From positions 310,001 to 374,000 of the forward strand of contig CAWBSX010000003.1 in assembly GCA_963791565.1 (NCBI GenBank): 64,000 bases of DNA, in the 5' to 3' direction. Below are positions 34,407 through 43,027 of the stretch, piece by piece (positions within the stretch are counted from its first letter, which is position 1; the number at the start of each line of letters is the position of its first letter). Position numbers and translations under genes: made by a program. Origin of the DNA: JACCTI01 sp963791565 (GTDB taxonomy: Bacteria > Verrucomicrobiota > Verrucomicrobiia > Chthoniobacterales > UBA10450). Under the pieces are notes generated by a model. The model saw only the letters and a list, made by a program, of their open reading frames with translations. It was not told the origin of the DNA and searched no databases.

Positions 34407-35537
34407 ATGTTCATGCGAACTTATAGCGTGGCGAAGCAAAAATTCCGACCGATCATCAAAGAAACGCCGCAGAGCTTTGAAGCGATGCACGGTCGTGGTG
34501 CATCGTGGAGTCCGGCCAACCGCTTCGAAAAATTGCACGTCGATCTGACTGACGTCGATGTGGTCGATCCGATCGCCGCAGCCGAAGAGCGACCGAAACG
34601 TGTCACGCAATATTTTCGCGACGACACGAAATCGATCATCGTGCGCAATAACAGTCCCGATGTCGGATTTGAAACAAGTCTCAATCCGTATCGCGGCTGC
34701 GAGCACGGCTGCATTTATTGTTACGCGCGGCCGACGCATGAGTATCTGGGTTTTTCCGCGGGACTCGATTTCGAGAGTCGCATCATGGTGAAGATGGATG
34801 CGGCGCGTTTGCTGGAGGAAGAGTTGTCGTCGCCGAAATGGGAACCACAAACGCTCGTCCTCAGCGGCGTGACCGATCCATATCAGCCGATCGAGCGAAA
34901 ATTGGAAATCACGCGCGGTTGTTTGCGCGTGCTGGCGAAATTTCGCAACCCAGTCGGGATCATCACCAAGAATCGATTAGTCACGCGCGACATCGACTTG
35001 TTAGGCGAGCTCGCGGCCCATCACGCCGCGGCGGTGAATGTCTCCATCACTTCCCTCGATCCAGAGCTGCAACGAATTCTTGAGCCGCGCACTTCTTCGC
35101 CGAACGCGCGCCTGGAAGCGATTGCGCAACTGCGCGCCGCGAAAATTCCCGTTGGCGTGATGAGCGCGCCCATCATTCCGGGATTAACCGATCACGAAGT
35201 GCCCGCGATCTTGAAAGCGGCGGGCGAAGCCGGCGCGCAATTCGCTGGCTATACGGTGGTGCGTTTGCCGTGGGCAGTCGCGCCGCTTTTCGAACATTGG
35301 CTCGAGGAAAATTTCCCCGATCGCAAAGAAAAGATTCTCGGCCGCATTCGCCATCTGCGTGGCGGCGAAAAAATTAACAGCACGCAATTTGGCAAGCGCA
35401 TGCGCGGCGAAGGAATTTTCGCGGAACAAATTCGTCAGATGTTTGAAGTTGGTTGCCGCCGCGCCGGCATGAATCTGCGCCCGAAATTATCCACGGAGAA
35501 TTTCCGGCGGACTAACGAGCAGTTGACGCTGTTGTAG
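34407..35537 (+). CDS. PA0069-family radical SAM protein (SPL-related)
   Basis: 376-residue radical SAM enzyme of the group annotated as PA0069 family or spore photoproduct lyase-related. The cluster motif is NPYRGCEHGCIYCYARPTHE (CxxxCxxC), followed by SGVTDPYQPIERKLEITRGC, ITKNRLVTRDIDLL and MSAPIIPGLTDHE. The N-terminal region has HGRGASWSPANRFE, typical of this subgroup. The reaction is not established. An ATG at 34413 is an alternative start. Its 3' end is convergent with the OPA transporter gene, three bases away. Confidence 0.88.
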   Translation: MFMRTYSVAKQKFRPIIKETPQSFEAMHGRGASWSPANRFEKLHVDLTDVDVVDPIAAAEERPKRVTQYFRDDTKSIIVRNNSPDVGFETSLNPYRGCEHGCIYCYARPTHEYLGFSAGLDFESRIMVKMDAARLLEEELSSPKWEPQTLVLSGVTDPYQPIERKLEITRGCLRVLAKFRNPVGIITKNRLVTRDIDLLGELAAHHAAAVNVSITSLDPELQRILEPRTSSPNARLEAIAQLRAAKIPVGVMSAPIIPGLTDHEVPAILKAAGEAGAQFAGYTVVRLPWAVAPLFEHWLEENFPDRKEKILGRIRHLRGGEKINSTQFGKRMRGEGIFAEQIRQMFEVGCRRAGMNLRPKLSTENFRRTNEQLTLL

Positions 35538-35540
35538 CCG

Positions 35541-36875
35541 CTACACCGCTTTTGGTTGCGCCTTGGCCAAATTCACGCGGCCCAAGATCGAGAGCATCAG
35601 GCAACCGCCGATCAATCCGAAAGGCGCCATGAAATAGAAATAATTGCTCCAACTGCGGTCGAGCAGATGGCCGAGCAAAATGCCGGCGAGGCTGCCGCCA
35701 AAATATTGGAAGGAATCGATCACGCCCGAAGCGAAACCGGCCATCTTGGCTCCCCCGATGTCCATGGCTGCCGCCGTGCCGAGAATGGAATGCGTCGCGT
35801 TGGCCGTGAGCGAAATAAACACAAGAAAAACAATAGCGGCATTCGCAGTGTGAAATTGCGCGGCGCACAAAATGATAACAGTCTCGAGAAAATAAAGACC
35901 GGCCGCGACCGGTGCGCGGCGTCCTTTGAAAATCGTGTCGGAAATATAACCGGAGGTGAGCGAGCCGATCGATGCCACGAGCGGAATCAAGAATCCGAGA
36001 AATTGAAACTGCGTCGATTGATAATCGACGTGATGCACTTCGAGCATGAACCGCGGGAACCACTGGTCGATTCCCTGACGCACTGAGCCGGTGCAGGCGT
36101 AAGCGAGCGCGATAATCCAGATCGCTGGATTGCTCATGATGATCTTGAGAACGTCCATCACTTTTGCCTGGACCTGGCCGCCTGTTTCTTCCTCCGGATT
36201 GACCGACGGAAATCCTGCTTCTTCCGGCGTGTCTTTGACGATCAACGCCATGCAAACGCCGACGACCAGCGCGATCGCAGCGGGAATCCAAAAGAGCCAG
36301 CGCCAATGAAGCGGCGGAATTTGCATCAGGCCGAGAAAAGTAAATCCGGCGAGCAACGCCGGACCGACTTTGAAAATTCCGAAACGTCCGAGGTTGATCA
36401 TGAATCCGAAAATTCCCGCGAATCGTCCGCGTTCCATCGGGCGAAACCAGGCGGCGTTGATTTTGATCATGCCCGGCGCACCGAACGCCTGCACGTAACC
36501 ATCGATGCCGCGAATCACGACGAAGAGCCAAAGCAATCCCCAGAATGAGGCGACGCCGAACAGGACATTCATCACGATTGTTCCGGTCGCGCCGATCAGC
36601 ATGGCGCGTTTGCCACCAAGTCGATCGGTCAGCAAGCCGTTGATGATTTGCCCGCAGGCGTAGGCGAGCAGCGCGGTCGTGATGATTTTCCCCATGTCGG
36701 TCTTGCTGAAACCGAACTCGCCGCTGATCGCGCTGTTCGCGATCGAGAGGTTATAGCGGCACATGTAGAACGACGTGTAGAGCAAGCCGACGAAGGCCCA
36801 GTTCAAGCCGCGGCGCGGACGAAAACCTGGCGGATGAGGGCGAGTTTCGGGTTCAGGCATGAGCGCGCAGAGCAT
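35541..36875 (-). CDS. MFS transporter of the organophosphate/phosphate antiporter type
   Basis: 444-residue, 12-helix transporter. The N-terminal GLLYTSFYMCRYNLSIANSA with the NLS core, LTDRLGGKRAMLIGA and the WRWLFWIPA segment match the GlpT/UhpT (OPA) family, which exchanges sugar or glycerol phosphates for phosphate. The conserved arginines of that family (RYNLS and, in helix 7, the GSVRQGIDQWFPRF area) are present. The substrate is unknown. An ATG five codons inside (36860) is an alternative start. Confidence 0.86.
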   Translation of the reverse strand: MLCALMPEPETRPHPPGFRPRRGLNWAFVGLLYTSFYMCRYNLSIANSAISGEFGFSKTDMGKIITTALLAYACGQIINGLLTDRLGGKRAMLIGATGTIVMNVLFGVASFWGLLWLFVVIRGIDGYVQAFGAPGMIKINAAWFRPMERGRFAGIFGFMINLGRFGIFKVGPALLAGFTFLGLMQIPPLHWRWLFWIPAAIALVVGVCMALIVKDTPEEAGFPSVNPEEETGGQVQAKVMDVLKIIMSNPAIWIIALAYACTGSVRQGIDQWFPRFMLEVHHVDYQSTQFQFLGFLIPLVASIGSLTSGYISDTIFKGRRAPVAAGLYFLETVIILCAAQFHTANAAIVFLVFISLTANATHSILGTAAAMDIGGAKMAGFASGVIDSFQYFGGSLAGILLGHLLDRSWSNYFYFMAPFGLIGGCLMLSILGRVNLAKAQPKAV

Positions 36876-36939
36876 GAGCGGCCACGCGCGCGTTTCAAAC
36901 TCAAAACACGGCGCGCGATTTCCACGCCTGCATCCGCGG

Positions 36940-37277
36940 CTGTTTTGTCTACGTTCTGTCTGGGAAGATCAAACCGATCCGCACCATCAAGTTCGTCGCG
37001 CGTCAGACTGGATTAACGGTGCACACGATTCGGGTTTGGGAAAAGCGCTACGGTGCGGGCGTCCCGTGCGCGCGAGTAACATTCGCCGGCTCAAATCGCC
37101 CGCACCTCGGTAGGCCAATTGCAAAATCTCGTGCGATGCCGATGTCCCGCGGCTGAGGCGTATGTGGATGTGATCCGCAAAATCAAAGCTCTGCACGTCC
37201 CGATTCTGCTCGCGCTTTTTCCTATTCTCGATCGCCTGCAGCGAAGAGATAAGCCCACGCCGAAAAAGCGGGCGAAA
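36940..37277 (+). pseudogene. Decayed MerR-type (LitR/MlrA-like) regulator
   Basis: The 447-base stretch 36876-37322 has no intact gene, but three pieces of a MerR-family regulator appear in order and in different frames: the helix-turn-helix IRTIKFVARQTGLTVHTIRV with WEKRYGA (about 36975-37056), SNIRRL (about 37075-37092), and HSPAQIARTSVGQLQNLV (about 37080-37137), which match the consecutive family blocks up to the QIA(x)L segment. The part between the last two blocks is missing. A further open tail (AYVDVIRKIKALHVPILLAL, in part, ending at TGA 37277) follows. At least two frameshifts and an internal deletion are implied. Confidence 0.6.
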
Positions 37278-37322
37278 TGAAAGTTGCGCATTCGTCCGGG
37301 AACGAGACGGTAAAAACTTCGT

Positions 37323-37871
37323 ATGGCTTTAAGCATCGAAAGTTTGCACGTGGGAATGAAGGTGGTGCACCCGCGCTACGGCGTTGGCGTGGTGCGATCG
37401 CTCACTGAACACACGGCGGAGATTGCCTTCGACGATGCACCGCGCACGATTGCGCCCAATTCGAGTGATTTAACTTCCGCCGAACCGACCGCGACCTTGA
37501 GCGAACAACAAGTGCCGCTCGAAGTACTCGTTAGGCAAGTCGCGCAGGCAACAGTCGAAGCGCTCGGACTGGAAAAGAGCGACACGATTGTCGAAGGGCT
37601 GGCCAGCCGTTGGCAAAGCGGCACGCTCCTTTTGCAATCGGCCGATTCTTCATTGCAACCGAAGGAAGTCCCGCTGGAAACTTTTTTTCACAAGATCGTC
37701 ATGATCCGGAACAATCTGCGCGTGCTGGAGCAGAAGGTGAACGCGAGCGAAAAATTGAGCGAGGCGGATAAGTTCGATATGCAGCAGTACATCACCCGCT
37801 GCTACGGGTCGCTCACCACCTTCAATGTCCTCTTCAAAAACAAAGAAGACCACTTCTCGACCAGCGGTTGA
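37323..37871 (+). CDS. Conserved hypothetical with a CarD/UvrD-tail-like N-terminal domain
   Basis: 182-residue protein. The first 40 residues (LHVGMKVVHPRYGVGVVRSL) resemble the small beta domain at the start of CarD/TRCF proteins and at the UvrD C-terminus, which binds RNA polymerase. The middle is linker-like; the C-terminal part (FFHKIVMIRNNLRVLEQKVNA, in part, then YITRCYGSLTTFNVLF) is helical. A role in RNA polymerase contact is possible but not shown. Its last 47 bases overlap the start of the next glycosyltransferase gene. An exact motif copy is at 37527-37536 (Leu-Val-Arg frame). Confidence 0.65.
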   Translation: MALSIESLHVGMKVVHPRYGVGVVRSLTEHTAEIAFDDAPRTIAPNSSDLTSAEPTATLSEQQVPLEVLVRQVAQATVEALGLEKSDTIVEGLASRWQSGTLLLQSADSSLQPKEVPLETFFHKIVMIRNNLRVLEQKVNASEKLSEADKFDMQQYITRCYGSLTTFNVLFKNKEDHFSTSG

Positions 37872-39435
37872 TTCGCGGCGGCAGATTTTCGTCGCGCTCG
37901 CATTGATCATCGCGGCGACGATCGCATTGCGTGCGCCGCTTCTGAGCATTCCTTTCGAACGCGATGAAGGCGAATACGCTTACATTGGCTGGCGCCTCGA
38001 ACGCGGTGAATTGCCGTATCGGGATTGGGTCGATCAAAAACCGCCGGCGATTTTTTGGGTTTATCGGATCGCGCTGAGCTTGCCCATAGAGCCGATCCGC
38101 GCGGTGCATTTGCTCGCGCTGATCTCCGTCGCGGCCTCGGCCTGCGCGTTGTTTTTTCTCGCGCGCCGTTTTGTGTCCTACCCGGGCGCGGTGATCGCTG
38201 CGGTGCTGTTCGCGTTGCTCCTCAGTGATCCGATGATCAACGGGACAGCGGCTAACACGGAGCTGTTCATGTTGCTACCGCTCATCATCGCGCAGCTATT
38301 ATTTTTCCGCGCGATCGAAAATGAATCGCGGCGATTCCTTCTCGCGCTCGCTTGCGGCGCGCTGCTCGGTCTGGCCGCGGCGTTCAAGCAAGTCGCTGCC
38401 GTGAATTGGCTTTTGCTCATCGCTGTTTTTCCAATCTTTCTCCGAGCGGAAAAACGTTGGCGCGAGACATTCATCTTCGCCGGGGCGCTGACTGCGGGAG
38501 CAGCAAGCCTTTGGGGAGCGATCGCGATTTATTTTTGGATGCGAAACGGCGTGAGCGCCTTCATCGAAAATGTCTTCACGCACAATCTTGAATACGTCCG
38601 CGGCGTTGCCTGGTCGGTGCGCTGGCAGCTCTGCCGGCGAACGCTCGACACGCTCGCGCCCACGCAGGTGCTGGTTTGGGTCATGGCGATTGCGGGATTG
38701 ATCGGACAGCTTTTAACAGGGAAAACAAAATCGTTTCTGTTCTGGTTCGGTTCGTTGATCACGGCCACGATCGGCGTATGCGCGGGCGGATATTTTTTCG
38801 CGCATTATTTTCAGCAACTATTGCCCGCGCTCTGCGTCACGGCGGTTCTTGGCTGTGCCTGGACAGTCTCGTGGCGCAGGTTTGCACGCTGGTTCGGAAT
38901 TCCATTCACGACCTTCCTGCTTCTGATGCTGCCAGTTATTCGAACGTGGCCGTTCTTGACCAGCTACACTCCGGCCGAAGCGGTCCGCAAAATTTATCCG
39001 GGAAATTTTTTCGCCGATATGCCGGAGGTCGGTGCGCGCTTGCAGCGATTGACTTCACCTGCTGACAAAGTTTTCCTTTTCGCCGCGGAACCCGAGATCC
39101 TGTTTTATGCGCAGCGCGTCTCCGCGACGCGTTACATTTTTCTCAATCCTCTTTACGGCCCGTACGCCGACGCGCTGCAAAAACAGCAGGCCGCGGCGGA
39201 CGAGGTCATCGCCAATCGTCCGGCGGCGGCGATCACGCTACCGAACCGGCTCTTTCGCATGCCGGGTTCGGAACAATATTTCACGACCTGGAGCGACTCG
39301 TATCTGCGGGAGAATTTTCGGCCGAATGCTTATCTCGTCATCGATTCCGATCTGGTGAAGATGGTCAACCGGGTGGAGACGGGGCAACGGCTGCTCGGCG
39401 GCGTTTTGGTGCGGAAAGATTCCACTACTCGTTAG
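37825..39435 (+). CDS. GT39/PMT-2-like integral membrane glycosyltransferase
   Basis: 536-residue polytopic protein with the PMT_2 layout: PFERDEGEYAYIGWRLERGE carries the Asp-Glu pair of the first periplasmic loop, with YRDWVDQKPPAIFW and TAANTELFMLLPLI following; about ten more helices and a soluble C-terminal domain. It differs clearly from the two ArnT-like paralogues at 30-34 kb. Substrate unknown. The final Arg and TAG come from a copy of the dispersed motif shared with the convergent gene. Confidence 0.82.
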   Translation: MSSSKTKKTTSRPAVDSRRQIFVALALIIAATIALRAPLLSIPFERDEGEYAYIGWRLERGELPYRDWVDQKPPAIFWVYRIALSLPIEPIRAVHLLALISVAASACALFFLARRFVSYPGAVIAAVLFALLLSDPMINGTAANTELFMLLPLIIAQLLFFRAIENESRRFLLALACGALLGLAAAFKQVAAVNWLLLIAVFPIFLRAEKRWRETFIFAGALTAGAASLWGAIAIYFWMRNGVSAFIENVFTHNLEYVRGVAWSVRWQLCRRTLDTLAPTQVLVWVMAIAGLIGQLLTGKTKSFLFWFGSLITATIGVCAGGYFFAHYFQQLLPALCVTAVLGCAWTVSWRRFARWFGIPFTTFLLLMLPVIRTWPFLTSYTPAEAVRKIYPGNFFADMPEVGARLQRLTSPADKVFLFAAEPEILFYAQRVSATRYIFLNPLYGPYADALQKQQAAADEVIANRPAAAITLPNRLFRMPGSEQYFTTWSDSYLRENFRPNAYLVIDSDLVKMVNRVETGQRLLGGVLVRKDSTTR

Positions 39436-39437
39436 GC
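39427..39437. repeat. Dispersed 11-mer supplying the stop codons of two convergent genes
   Basis: Exact ACTCGTTAGGC. On the plus strand CGT-TAG ends the glycosyltransferase (stop 39433-39435); on the minus strand GCC-TAA ends the aldehyde dehydrogenase (stop 39434-39432). The two genes overlap by four bases inside the motif. Confidence 0.9.
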
Positions 39438-40796
39438 AACAACGACGGTCTTGATATTGACGAACTCGCGGATGCCCTCCGTGCTGAGTTCGCGTCCGTA
39501 GCCGGAGCGCTTTATTCCGCCGAATGGCAATCGCGGATCGGACCCGACCATGCCATTGATGAAAACCAGTCCCGCTTCGAGTTCCTTTGCGAACAGTTCC
39601 TGTTCCTTGGTCTCGTTAGTCCAGGCGTTCGCGCCCAGGCCGAAAGACGAGTTATTCGCGAGGGCGATCGCCTGCTCCGCGTTTTGCACGCGAAAGAACG
39701 CTGCCACCGGTCCGAAAATTTCTTCGCGCGCGGCCGGCGAATTGTCCGGGACATCGACCAGAACGGTCGGCGCATAATAGAACCCCGGCCCATCGATGAT
39801 CCGTCCGCCTAACAAGAGCTTCGCGCCCGCGTCGATTGTTTTTTGCACCTGCTCGTGCACGCCCTGGCGAATTTGTTCGCTGGCGAGTGGCCCGATATCG
39901 GTCGTCTCATCGAGCGGATCGCCAATTTTGAGCGCTTTCATTTGCGCGACGAATTGCTCGACGTAGCGGCCGTAAATTCCTTCCGCAATAATGAAACGCT
40001 TGGCCGCGATGCAAGATTGGCCGGCGTTTTGGGTGCGCGATTTCACGCCGATCGTGACCGCCTTCTCCAAGTCCGCGCTCGGCATCACGATGAAGGGATC
40101 GCTGCCGCCAAGTTCCAAGACACTTTTCTTGATTTGCCGCGCCGCGCGACTGGCGACTTCTGCACCGGAGCGTTCGCTGCCGGTTAATGTAACCGCCCCG
40201 ATGCGCGCATCGTCGATGATTTTCCCGGTCTGTTTCGCTTCGATTAACAGCGTCTGAAAAACGCCTTCGTCGAATCCGGCGCGCCGAAAAATATCTTCGA
40301 TCGCCAAAGCGCACTGCGGAACATTCCCGGCGTGTTTCAAGAGACCAACGTTGCCCGCCATCAATGTCGGCGCGGCGAATCGAAAAACCTGCCAGAAAGG
40401 AAAATTCCACGGCATGATCGCCAGGACCGGGCCGATCGGATCAAAACGCACATAACTGCGACCCGTATCGGCCGGCGTTTCGATTGAAGCGAGAAGCTCT
40501 TCGGAATTCTTCGCATAGAATCGACAGCCGTTGGCGCATTTGGCGATTTCCTCTTTCGCCGCGCGCAACGGTTTTCCCATTTCGGAGGTGATGATGCGCG
40601 CGAATTTTTCCGCTTCGCCTTCCAGCAAAACCGCGGCTGCGTTCATGCGCCGGCCGCGCTCGGAGAAACTGCTGCGGCGATGTTGCGCGAAAGCCGCGGC
40701 GGCTAGCGCGATCTTTTTCTCGATCTCGCCTTCGCCTAACGAGTCAAATTTCCGAAGCGTTTCACCATTGGCCGGATTTACCGATGCGATGGCCAT
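39432..40796 (-). CDS. NAD(P)-dependent aldehyde dehydrogenase, succinate-semialdehyde type
   Basis: 454-residue aldehyde dehydrogenase. The cofactor region is GPVLAIMPWNFPFWQVFRFA, the general base Glu is in LELGGSDPFIVM, the catalytic Cys in NAGQSCIAAKR, and the C-terminal EIFGPVAAFF and LPFGGIKRSGYGRELS blocks are intact. The NAGQSC motif and short length fit GabD/Sad-type succinate semialdehyde dehydrogenases, but the substrate is not proved. No gabT is nearby. Confidence 0.88.
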   Translation of the reverse strand: MAIASVNPANGETLRKFDSLGEGEIEKKIALAAAAFAQHRRSSFSERGRRMNAAAVLLEGEAEKFARIITSEMGKPLRAAKEEIAKCANGCRFYAKNSEELLASIETPADTGRSYVRFDPIGPVLAIMPWNFPFWQVFRFAAPTLMAGNVGLLKHAGNVPQCALAIEDIFRRAGFDEGVFQTLLIEAKQTGKIIDDARIGAVTLTGSERSGAEVASRAARQIKKSVLELGGSDPFIVMPSADLEKAVTIGVKSRTQNAGQSCIAAKRFIIAEGIYGRYVEQFVAQMKALKIGDPLDETTDIGPLASEQIRQGVHEQVQKTIDAGAKLLLGGRIIDGPGFYYAPTVLVDVPDNSPAAREEIFGPVAAFFRVQNAEQAIALANNSSFGLGANAWTNETKEQELFAKELEAGLVFINGMVGSDPRLPFGGIKRSGYGRELSTEGIREFVNIKTVVVA

Positions 40797-40802
40797 TCTT
40801 CG

Positions 40803-42293
40803 CTATAAACGAAGTCCTTTCGGAATCAAAAAGCGATCGAGCAAATCGAAAGTCCATTGCACGAGCAGGGCAAGAACTGCGGCGGGAATTGCCCCCTGCA
40901 AAATCGTCGCGTGATCATTCAGATTCAGTCCGCTAATGATCGGCTCACCCAGGCCACCTGCGCCGATCAACGCCGCCAGCGTAGCCGTCCCGACGTTGAT
41001 CACCGCGCTCGTCTTGATGCCGGCCAGAATGGTGCGCGAGGCGATGGGCAAATAGATTTGTCGTAATCGCGCACCACTCGTTAGGCCAAGTGCGATGGCC
41101 GATTCGCGAATCGAAGGCGAGATGTTCTGCAAGCCGGTAGCGGTGTTACGAACGATCGGCAGCAGTCCATAAAGGAAAAGCGCAGCGATCGCCGTGCGCG
41201 CGCTGATGCCGAAAAACGGCAGCGGCACGAGCAGAGCAAGAAGAGCAAGCGAGGGGATAGTCTGAATTGCACTCGTTAGGCCAAGAATGATCTGGCTGAT
41301 CGCCCCCGGTTTGCTCGCGACAATGCCGAGCGGAACGCCGACCAGAACGGCGAGAAGAAGAGAAAGCCCGGCGAGTTGCAGATGACGCGCCGTCCAGCGG
41401 AGAAGCTTTCGTGTGAAAGGTTCCGCGGTCTGACTTTCGTTCCCGAAATACAGATCCGCCGCTCGCGAATAATTCTTTGTTTGCTCTGCCTCCGCATTCA
41501 GCCGGATCATGCGCGCCTCATCGAGCGTCCCGGAGATTTGCTGCAAAGCATTTCGCGCATCCACCGGCAGAGAGAGCCGATAAAGATAAACCGCCTTGTA
41601 TTGCGGAAAGAAATGAAGGTCGTCTTCTAGTGCGACGAGATCGTTCACGGCAATCTTGGCGTCGGTAGAGTAGGCGTCCTTCACGTCGATCGATCCGATA
41701 CGCAACGCTTCGTAGCCGAGGCCGTGATCAATTCCCTGGACGTTCCCGGTTGGCAGACCGTAACGCCTAACGAGTGGTTGCCAGCCGTCGCGGCGGTCGA
41801 GAAATTCGTGGGTCAGGCCATATTTGAATTCGGGATGGCCACGCAGATCGCTGATCGTATGCACCGACAAGCGCTCTGCCGCCTCGCGCCGCATGACCAG
41901 TGCATAGGTGTTGTTGAAACCGAGCTCGGGCGAAATGCCGACGCCGCTTTTGGCGAGTTCGTCACGCATCGCATCCGACGTGACATTCGCATTCTTCAAA
42001 ATCTCTTCCGCGATCGTGCCGGTGTATTCGGGATAAACGGAAATTTGTCCGGTGCGCAACGCTTCCCACAGAATGATCGTGCCGCCCATTCCCTGACGAT
42101 GTTCGGTTTGAAAACCGGCCGCGCCTAACGAGTGCTTGGCGATCTCGGCGAGGACATAGGATTCTGTGAATTTTTTCGACCCGATGATGATTGGCTCAGC
42201 GAAGGAGGATTGAATTTGAAATCCAGAAATCCAGAAAAGAAGAACGAAAAGAAACGCTCCTTTCTGGTTTTCTGGTTTTCGAATTCTACTCAT
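40803..42293 (-). CDS. Fused substrate-binding protein and permease, betaine/choline (OpuB/OsmF) type
   Basis: 496 residues. A signal-like N-terminus (FLFVLLFWISGFQIQSSFA) is followed by an OpuBC/OsmF-type binding domain (GSKKFTESYVLAEIAKHSLG, GQISVYPEYTGTIAEEIL) to about residue 280, then a permease domain with five or six helices and the EAA-like segment SIRESAIALGLTSGARLRQI. The domain order is binding protein first, opposite to OpuABC and EgtU. It shares a four-base overlap with the ATPase gene, which itself follows egtD. The substrate is likely a quaternary amine; given the operon, ergothioneine, hercynine or betaine. Four exact motif copies lie inside. Confidence 0.87.
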   Translation of the reverse strand: MSRIRKPENQKGAFLFVLLFWISGFQIQSSFAEPIIIGSKKFTESYVLAEIAKHSLGAAGFQTEHRQGMGGTIILWEALRTGQISVYPEYTGTIAEEILKNANVTSDAMRDELAKSGVGISPELGFNNTYALVMRREAAERLSVHTISDLRGHPEFKYGLTHEFLDRRDGWQPLVRRYGLPTGNVQGIDHGLGYEALRIGSIDVKDAYSTDAKIAVNDLVALEDDLHFFPQYKAVYLYRLSLPVDARNALQQISGTLDEARMIRLNAEAEQTKNYSRAADLYFGNESQTAEPFTRKLLRWTARHLQLAGLSLLLAVLVGVPLGIVASKPGAISQIILGLTSAIQTIPSLALLALLVPLPFFGISARTAIAALFLYGLLPIVRNTATGLQNISPSIRESAIALGLTSGARLRQIYLPIASRTILAGIKTSAVINVGTATLAALIGAGGLGEPIISGLNLNDHATILQGAIPAAVLALLVQWTFDLLDRFLIPKGLRL

Positions 42294-43018
42294 TTGAGGA
42301 CGAGGGATCTTTGTGCGCTGATAAACTCCCTCACGAACTCGCTCTCCGGATTTTCTTGTAGATCGACGATTGTGCCCTGTTGCACGACGCGGCCTTCGTT
42401 CATAAGCACGATGGAGTCACCGAGGTAAGCGGCCTCGGCCAGATCGTGCGTAACGAGAATGGCGGTTTGCTTTAACCGCTGGAAAATTTCCTTCAGATCT
42501 TTTTGCAATTTCGCTCTAACGAGTGGATCGAGCGCGCCAAGCGGCTCATCGAGTAGGAGCAATTCCGGCGAGAGGGCGAGCGCACGCATGAGACTGACGC
42601 GCTGACGCTGTCCGCCGGAAAGCTCTACGGGATAGCGATCAAGCGCCTCCGCTGGAAACCGGGTGAGCGCGCAAAGTTCATCGAGTTGCGCCGGTTTTTG
42701 CAGATAGCGCGACATGAGCAGCACATTGTCGCGCGCGGTCAGATGCGGAAACAAACCCCCATCCTGGATGACGTAACCGATACGATGTCGCAGCTCGGTG
42801 ATAACGCCTAACGAGACCAAATTGCCATCAATTTTGATTTCGCCGCCGTCGGGTTCAAGCAGATGAATGATCAGGCGCAGTAGAGTGGATTTGCCACAAC
42901 CGCTCGGGCCGATCAGCACGGTGGTTTTTCCGCGCTCGAAAAAAAGATTGGTCGGCTGAAGCGCGGTGGCTGAGCCGTAGCGCTTGCTGACGCCGTGCAG
43001 CTCGACGAGCGCGTTCAC
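42290..43018 (-). CDS. ABC transporter ATPase, glycine betaine/OpuCA type
   Basis: 242-residue ATPase: Walker A LIGPSGCGKSTLLR, Q-loop VIQDGGLFPHLT, signature LSGGQRQRVSLMRAL, Walker B LLLLDEPLGALDPLV and the H-loop LVTHDL. It closely matches OpuCA/OsmV-like enzymes but lacks the C-terminal CBS domains that sense ionic strength, so it is not an obvious osmotic switch. It starts with GTG at 43018, three bases after the egtD stop, and overlaps the fused permease gene by four bases. Confidence 0.92.
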   Translation of the reverse strand: MNALVELHGVSKRYGSATALQPTNLFFERGKTTVLIGPSGCGKSTLLRLIIHLLEPDGGEIKIDGNLVSLGVITELRHRIGYVIQDGGLFPHLTARDNVLLMSRYLQKPAQLDELCALTRFPAEALDRYPVELSGGQRQRVSLMRALALSPELLLLDEPLGALDPLVRAKLQKDLKEIFQRLKQTAILVTHDLAEAAYLGDSIVLMNEGRVVQQGTIVDLQENPESEFVREFISAQRSLVLK

Positions 43019-43027
43019 TCGTTAGTC
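43017..43027. repeat. Dispersed motif variant at the egtD-ATPase junction
   Basis: ACTCGTTAGTC differs from the consensus ACTCGTTAGGC at one base. It overlaps the GTG start of the ATPase gene and supplies the TAA stop of egtD, so it spans the gene border. Confidence 0.6.

Noticed and set aside
34080..34850. 256-codon minus-strand frame across tRNA-Ser
   Set aside because: It covers a tRNA, parts of two genes on their wrong frames and has no family features.
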